From: a bacterium
GTDB lineage: Bacteria > Zixibacteria > MSB-5A5 > GN15 > FEB-12
Length of the DNA stretch: 16,508 nucleotides
Assembly: GCA_030640905.1 (NCBI GenBank)
Contig: DAOWIM010000016.1
Coordinates: forward strand, 1 to 16,508
Direction: 5' to 3'
The position numbers and the translations under genes were made by a program. The first letter of the stretch is position 1. Every line of letters starts with the position of its first letter. This document shows, piece after piece, positions 14,139 to 16,508 of the stretch. Under the pieces are notes generated by a model that saw only the letters and a list, made by a program, of their open reading frames with translations, ran no database searches and was not told the origin of the DNA.

Positions 14139-14729
14139 TTAAGAGTGGTGTGCCACTGCGGGTGAGTTCTGGTCACAGAATCGCCACAACCGGTCTTGCC
14201 CCTCTTTGATACCGATACGTGACATACGGACGATCTCGGGTTGCGGTTCGTGACGATCTTCGAGCCAGAGAGTATCGCCGCAGAGATCGATGCCGTTCTG
14301 CTCACGTGTCAATCCGAACGATCGACAGAATTTCCCTGGCCCACTGAGCAGATCAATCGGTTTCTTGCCGGGTGATAATCTGCTCATAATATCAATACCC
14401 TCAACCGGCTCAGCTGCTCGAAGCAACAACGCGGCGGCGTGATTCTCCGGCTCGGTTACAAAATTGAGACAATGATACATACCATAGATGAAATAGACGT
14501 ACGCATAACCGGGTGGCCCGAACATGATTTCGTTTCGCCTGGTCCTGCCCTGGGCCGCGTGACAGGCCGGATCGTCCTGACCGACATACGCCTCTACTTC
14601 GACAATTCGAGCGACCAGTTTCCCATCCGGCGAATCATAGACAATATACTTGCCTACCACGTCGGCGGCGACCTCTAACGTTGAGCGGGCATAAAAAGAG
14701 CGTGAGAGTTTATGGAAACGAGATGTCAT
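14139..14729 (-). CDS. mpg: DNA-3-methyladenine glycosylase (AAG/MPG family)
   Basis: Alkyladenine glycosylase of 196 residues, normal for the bacterial family. It excises 3-methyladenine and related damaged purines from DNA, starting base excision repair. Visible signature elements: VGKYIVYDSPDGK at the N-terminal part, catalytic E46 with Y48 in RIVEVEAYVGQDDPACH, the RTRRNEIMFGPPG loop, and YVYFIYGMYHCLNF, where Y82 matches the human intercalating Tyr162 and Asn89 the base-discriminating Asn. Further on RAAEPVEGIDIM and LLSGPGKFCRSFGL are conserved. The ATG has GGAG 8 bases upstream and lies 20 bases after the PHP gene stop, so it ends the MBL-PHP-mpg operon. Its last codons (AVAHHS) are encoded by a hairpin repeat unit, so the extreme C-terminus may have been remodelled by that repeat. 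Confidence 0.93.
   Translation of the reverse strand: MTSRFHKLSRSFYARSTLEVAADVVGKYIVYDSPDGKLVARIVEVEAYVGQDDPACHAAQGRTRRNEIMFGPPGYAYVYFIYGMYHCLNFVTEPENHAAALLLRAAEPVEGIDIMSRLSPGKKPIDLLSGPGKFCRSFGLTREQNGIDLCGDTLWLEDRHEPQPEIVRMSRIGIKEGQDRLWRFCDQNSPAVAHHS
14141..14157 (+). repeat. Third hairpin unit (AGTGGTGTGCCACT type), inside the mpg 3' end
   Basis: AAGAGTGGTGTGCCACT repeats the unit at 13921-13937 (AAGAGTGGCGAGCCACT) with only two differences, both in or next to the loop. The stem AGTGG/CCACT is kept. It begins at the last base of the mpg stop codon and covers that gene's final codons. Confidence 0.6.
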
Positions 14730-14749
14730 TGATATGACTCCGGAGTGCG

Positions 14750-15601
14750 CTAATCTCTATCCTCGACCACCCGGCTCGGCACCAGCGCAGCAGCACCTTC
14801 AAAGTCAAACCCGACCTGCGACGGAAGGTGCGCATCGGAACCAAGGTTGGCCACCTCGACTCCAGCCTTCTTGGCAGCGTTGATAATATCGACTCGCGGG
14901 TAGTACTCTTTGAGACCGTGTCGCACACCCGCAGTGTTGACCTCAAGTGATGTTCCTGATTCAACCAACGCCCGGAAAACGTCCGGCAGATAATTACGAT
15001 GGATATCCGCAACAGCATCGCCATAGTGGTTGTATGCTTTGCGTTTGTAATAATCCAGATGGGCGACAGCATCAAAAAGCCCGCTTCGGGCCGCCTTGAT
15101 AACCTGATCGAAATACCGTTCGGCGAACTCTTCGAGTGAATATATATCAAAGCATCCCTTGTTGGCACCATGTCTCCAGAAACACAAGTTGTCCAGCGAA
15201 TGTATCCCACAGAGGAAGTAGTCAAAATCGAATCGTTCTTTTAGCCGCGCGGCAGCCTCTTCGCATCCTTCGTACCAACCAAACTCGACCCCCAGCTTGA
15301 CCGACACACCGAGCGGATAGTAATCCTCCTGCGCCTGCCTCACCGCATCGACATACGGCGCGAGATTGTCCGGACTGACCGGATGCAACTCGCCGTCGAT
15401 TCTAATAAACTCGTCGCTGCTGATCCCATCCTGCGAACCGTCGTAATGCGTAGTGAAACACAACTCAACCAGGTTACGCTCAATCGCCGCTCGACAGTAA
15501 TCATCGACAGAACCCTCAGCATCGGCCGAGAAATCGCAATGGCAATGGTAATCGCTGATACCGAGTATCAGCAGAGGTTCAATTGGTCCCAGTTCAGGCA
15601 A
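14750..15601 (-). CDS. PHP-domain phosphatase (histidinol-phosphatase HisK-like)
   Basis: PHP superfamily metal-dependent phosphoesterase of 283 residues. Trinuclear-site residues are visible in order: D17, H19, H21 and D23 in SDYHCHCDFS; H52 in FTTHYDG; E106 in GVEFGW; H134 in CGIHSLD; H181 in VAHLDYYK; D256 and H258 in GSDAHLP. This matches the HisK/YtvP-like histidinol-phosphatase branch, which removes phosphate from L-histidinol phosphate; some relatives act on other phosphate esters. No histidine genes adjoin it, so the biosynthetic role is inference. The start is TTG (15599-15601), with GGAAG at 15607-15611 five bases upstream; no ATG exists before the first metal motif. It overlaps the MBL gene by 8 bases and lies 20 bases before mpg. 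Confident for the fold, moderate for the substrate. Confidence 0.85.
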   Translation of the reverse strand: MPELGPIEPLLILGISDYHCHCDFSADAEGSVDDYCRAAIERNLVELCFTTHYDGSQDGISSDEFIRIDGELHPVSPDNLAPYVDAVRQAQEDYYPLGVSVKLGVEFGWYEGCEEAAARLKERFDFDYFLCGIHSLDNLCFWRHGANKGCFDIYSLEEFAERYFDQVIKAARSGLFDAVAHLDYYKRKAYNHYGDAVADIHRNYLPDVFRALVESGTSLEVNTAGVRHGLKEYYPRVDIINAAKKAGVEVANLGSDAHLPSQVGFDFEGAAALVPSRVVEDRD

Positions 15602-16235
15602 AATATCTTCCGGTCAGAAAAGGATTGTTGGTACGCTCAGCTCCGACTGTCGTCTGCGGCCCGTGTCCGGGGTAGCAGATAATTTGGTCGGGCAGAGTCA
15701 TGATCTTTTGGTTGATCGATTCGATCAACGTCTCAAACGAGCCACCCGGTAGATCGGTGCGGCCTATCGACATCTGGAACAAAGTATCGCCACAAAAAAG
15801 GAGCCCTTCGGTTTCGTCCAGAAAACAAACTCCACCCGGCGTGTGTCCCGGTGTAGCCAGAATGCGAAAGGTGAGCGAACCGATATTTATCACCTGCTCG
15901 TCGGCGACCACGTGTTCGGGGGCTGGTACAACAATCGGTTGACCGATCATGGCCGAGACATTGGCTGAAGGATTAGCCAGCAACGGTTCCTCACCGCGAC
16001 CGATATAGAGGGGTATATCATATTCTTTCTTCACATCCTCCACCGCCGCAATATGATCGGCGTGGCCGTGCGTGAGCAGAATCGCATTTGGCGTGAATCC
16101 AGCTGACTCAACTTCATTGCAAATCTCCCCCGCTCCCGCGCCGGGGTCAATTATCACACCGTCGCCGGTCGAGTCATCCCAGTACAAGTAACAGTTGACC
16201 GCAAAGGGGCCGATTTCAAGAGTTCGCAGGTTCAT
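15594..16235 (-). CDS. MBL-fold metallo-hydrolase (glyoxalase II-like, YcbL type)
   Basis: Metallo-beta-lactamase fold hydrolase of 213 residues, lacking the C-terminal domain of classical glyoxalase II and therefore closest to YcbL-type proteins. The metal site is complete: H56, H58, D60 and H61 in LLTHGHADHIAAVED, H131 in TPGHTPGGVCF, D150 in FCGDTLFQMSIGRTDLPGG, and H191 in CYPGHGPQT. The N-terminus NCYLYWD and GVIIDPGAGAG are typical of cytosolic thioester hydrolases. It probably hydrolyses S-lactoylglutathione-like or other small thioesters. First gene of its operon: ATG at 16233-16235 with GGA five bases upstream, behind a strong candidate promoter at 16248-16275; its stop lies inside the next gene's start region. 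Confidence 0.88.
   Translation of the reverse strand: MNLRTLEIGPFAVNCYLYWDDSTGDGVIIDPGAGAGEICNEVESAGFTPNAILLTHGHADHIAAVEDVKKEYDIPLYIGRGEEPLLANPSANVSAMIGQPIVVPAPEHVVADEQVINIGSLTFRILATPGHTPGGVCFLDETEGLLFCGDTLFQMSIGRTDLPGGSFETLIESINQKIMTLPDQIICYPGHGPQTTVGAERTNNPFLTGRYFA
15607..15611 (-). promoter_or_regulatory. Ribosome binding site for the PHP gene's TTG start
   Basis: GGAAG on the minus strand, 5 bases before TTG at 15599-15601 and within the last codons of the MBL gene. It is the main reason to accept the non-ATG start. Confidence 0.6.
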
Positions 16236-16247
16236 AAGTATCCGCTG

Positions 16248-16275
16248 AAAATATGACCGAATACGCCGTTGTCAA
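16248..16275 (-). promoter_or_regulatory. Promoter for the MBL-PHP-mpg operon
   Basis: On the minus strand a perfect TTGACA (16275-16270), 16 bases, TATTTT (16253-16248). Transcription would begin about 16241, giving a very short or nearly leaderless message, since the ATG is at 16235. The -35 is the best match in the window. Confidence 0.55.
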
Positions 16276-16294
16276 TCTCTATCTGCCAGGCTCA

Positions 16295-16334
16295 CCTGTT
16301 TTGAGGCACAGGCAAGCCTGTTTTAGGACACAGG
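16295..16334 (+). repeat. Two tandem CCTGTTTT...ACAGG hairpin units
   Basis: Unit 1 is CCTGTTTTGAGGCACAGG (16295-16312); unit 2 is CCTGTTTTAGGACACAGG (16317-16334), 22 bases downstream. Each closes a 5-base-pair CCTGT/ACAGG stem on an 8-base loop. They lie 20 bases upstream of the -35 of the MBL operon promoter. The class differs from the other hairpins and from the REP-like units. Confidence 0.65.
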
Positions 16335-16402
16335 CCACAATGACGCAAGCGTTTCCGTGACCGGCACATGTCCAGAGGTTGTCCCATAAGGCGACTAATA
16401 GA
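16335..16402. other. Intergenic stretch without a recognisable gene
   Basis: Between the tandem hairpins and the long inverted repeat I see no coding frame with a ribosome site, promoter or terminator. The short open frames across 16292-16477 are made of repeat sequence. Confidence 0.5.
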
Positions 16403-16471
16403 ACTCGCGTAGAGCGGGGGCTTGTCTCCCGCCAACCTACGGCGGACATAAAGCCCGCCGCTACGCGGAGT
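16403..16471 (+). repeat. Inverted pair of REP-like units forming a long hairpin
   Basis: Left arm ACTCGCGTAGAGCGGGGG then CTTGTCTCCCGCC (16403-16433); right arm GGCGGACATAAAGCCCGCC then GCTACGCGGAGT (16441-16471), nearly its reverse complement. The arms are separated by 7 bases. The right arm matches the unit at 14001-14029 and the left the units at 14038-14124, so both intergenic regions carry the same family. No poly-T tract follows either arm, so it is not a typical intrinsic terminator. Confidence 0.75.
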
Positions 16472-16508
16472 TGGCAAATAATGCTTTTAATTAGCGGAAG
16501 GGCTGAAA

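Noticed and set aside
13901..14157. Clustered short palindromes as a CRISPR array.
   Set aside because: Units differ in class and orientation, spacing is irregular, there are no unique 30-40 base spacers between identical repeats, and no cas genes are present.
16403..16471. Long hairpin as an intrinsic terminator.
   Set aside because: No run of T follows either arm, and no gene is seen to end just before it within the window.

Overview
The window looks like core, single-copy chromosome of an uncultured Gram-negative bacterium. The evidence is a lipid A/LPS-type flippase followed by sugar transferases, a lipobox lipoprotein, a signal-peptide exopeptidase, and a long bifunctional RelA/SpoT protein. 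Short GC-rich palindromic repeats carrying a GTAGCGGCGGGC...GTCCGCC consensus lie only between genes or at gene ends. I associate that combination with candidate phyla of the FCB/Zixibacteria type, but this is a low-confidence guess from impression, not a search. No prophage, insertion sequence, CRISPR array, tRNA or rRNA was seen.

Layout. (1) Positions 1-3544, minus strand, one run of genes: a zinc-ribbon/TM/TPR membrane protein, an SO_0444-type metal efflux permease, ComF, XerD, then an unrecognised CDS that overlaps the xerD 3' end and leaves the window. (2) Positions 3545-3705, divergent intergenic region with one candidate promoter per direction. (3) Positions 3706-5424, plus strand: a secreted M28 zinc exopeptidase with a C-terminal PDZ domain, the only plus-strand gene. 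(4) Positions 5451-12447, minus strand operon in the order MsbA-like ABC exporter, GT9, GT2, GT9, RelA/SpoT. Its genes overlap or are separated by a few bases, behind a candidate promoter at 12479-12507. (5) Positions 12528-13837, minus strand: a site-2 protease family M50 protein followed by a lipoprotein. (6) Positions 13838-14138, a repeat-rich intergenic region. (7) Positions 14139-16235, minus strand operon: MBL-fold hydrolase, PHP-domain phosphatase, 3-methyladenine glycosylase, behind a near-consensus promoter at 16248-16275. (8) Positions 16276-16508, repeats and no gene.

How the genes work together. The central operon would build and flip a lipid-linked glycan (two GT9 and one GT2 transferase plus an MsbA-type flippase) and co-transcribe the (p)ppGpp synthetase/hydrolase. 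This arrangement could tie envelope-glycan synthesis to the stringent response. The left operon pairs a probable metal exporter with a zinc-ribbon TPR membrane protein and then two DNA-related housekeeping genes. The right operon mixes hydrolases with a base-excision repair enzyme.

I found no clear new defence or mobile system. The items most worth a second look are the repeats (two classes of small hairpins, one with a compensatory base change, and REP-like units arranged head-to-head), the uncalled overlapping CDS at the left edge, relA inside the glycan operon, and the long extracytoplasmic loop of the MsbA homologue.
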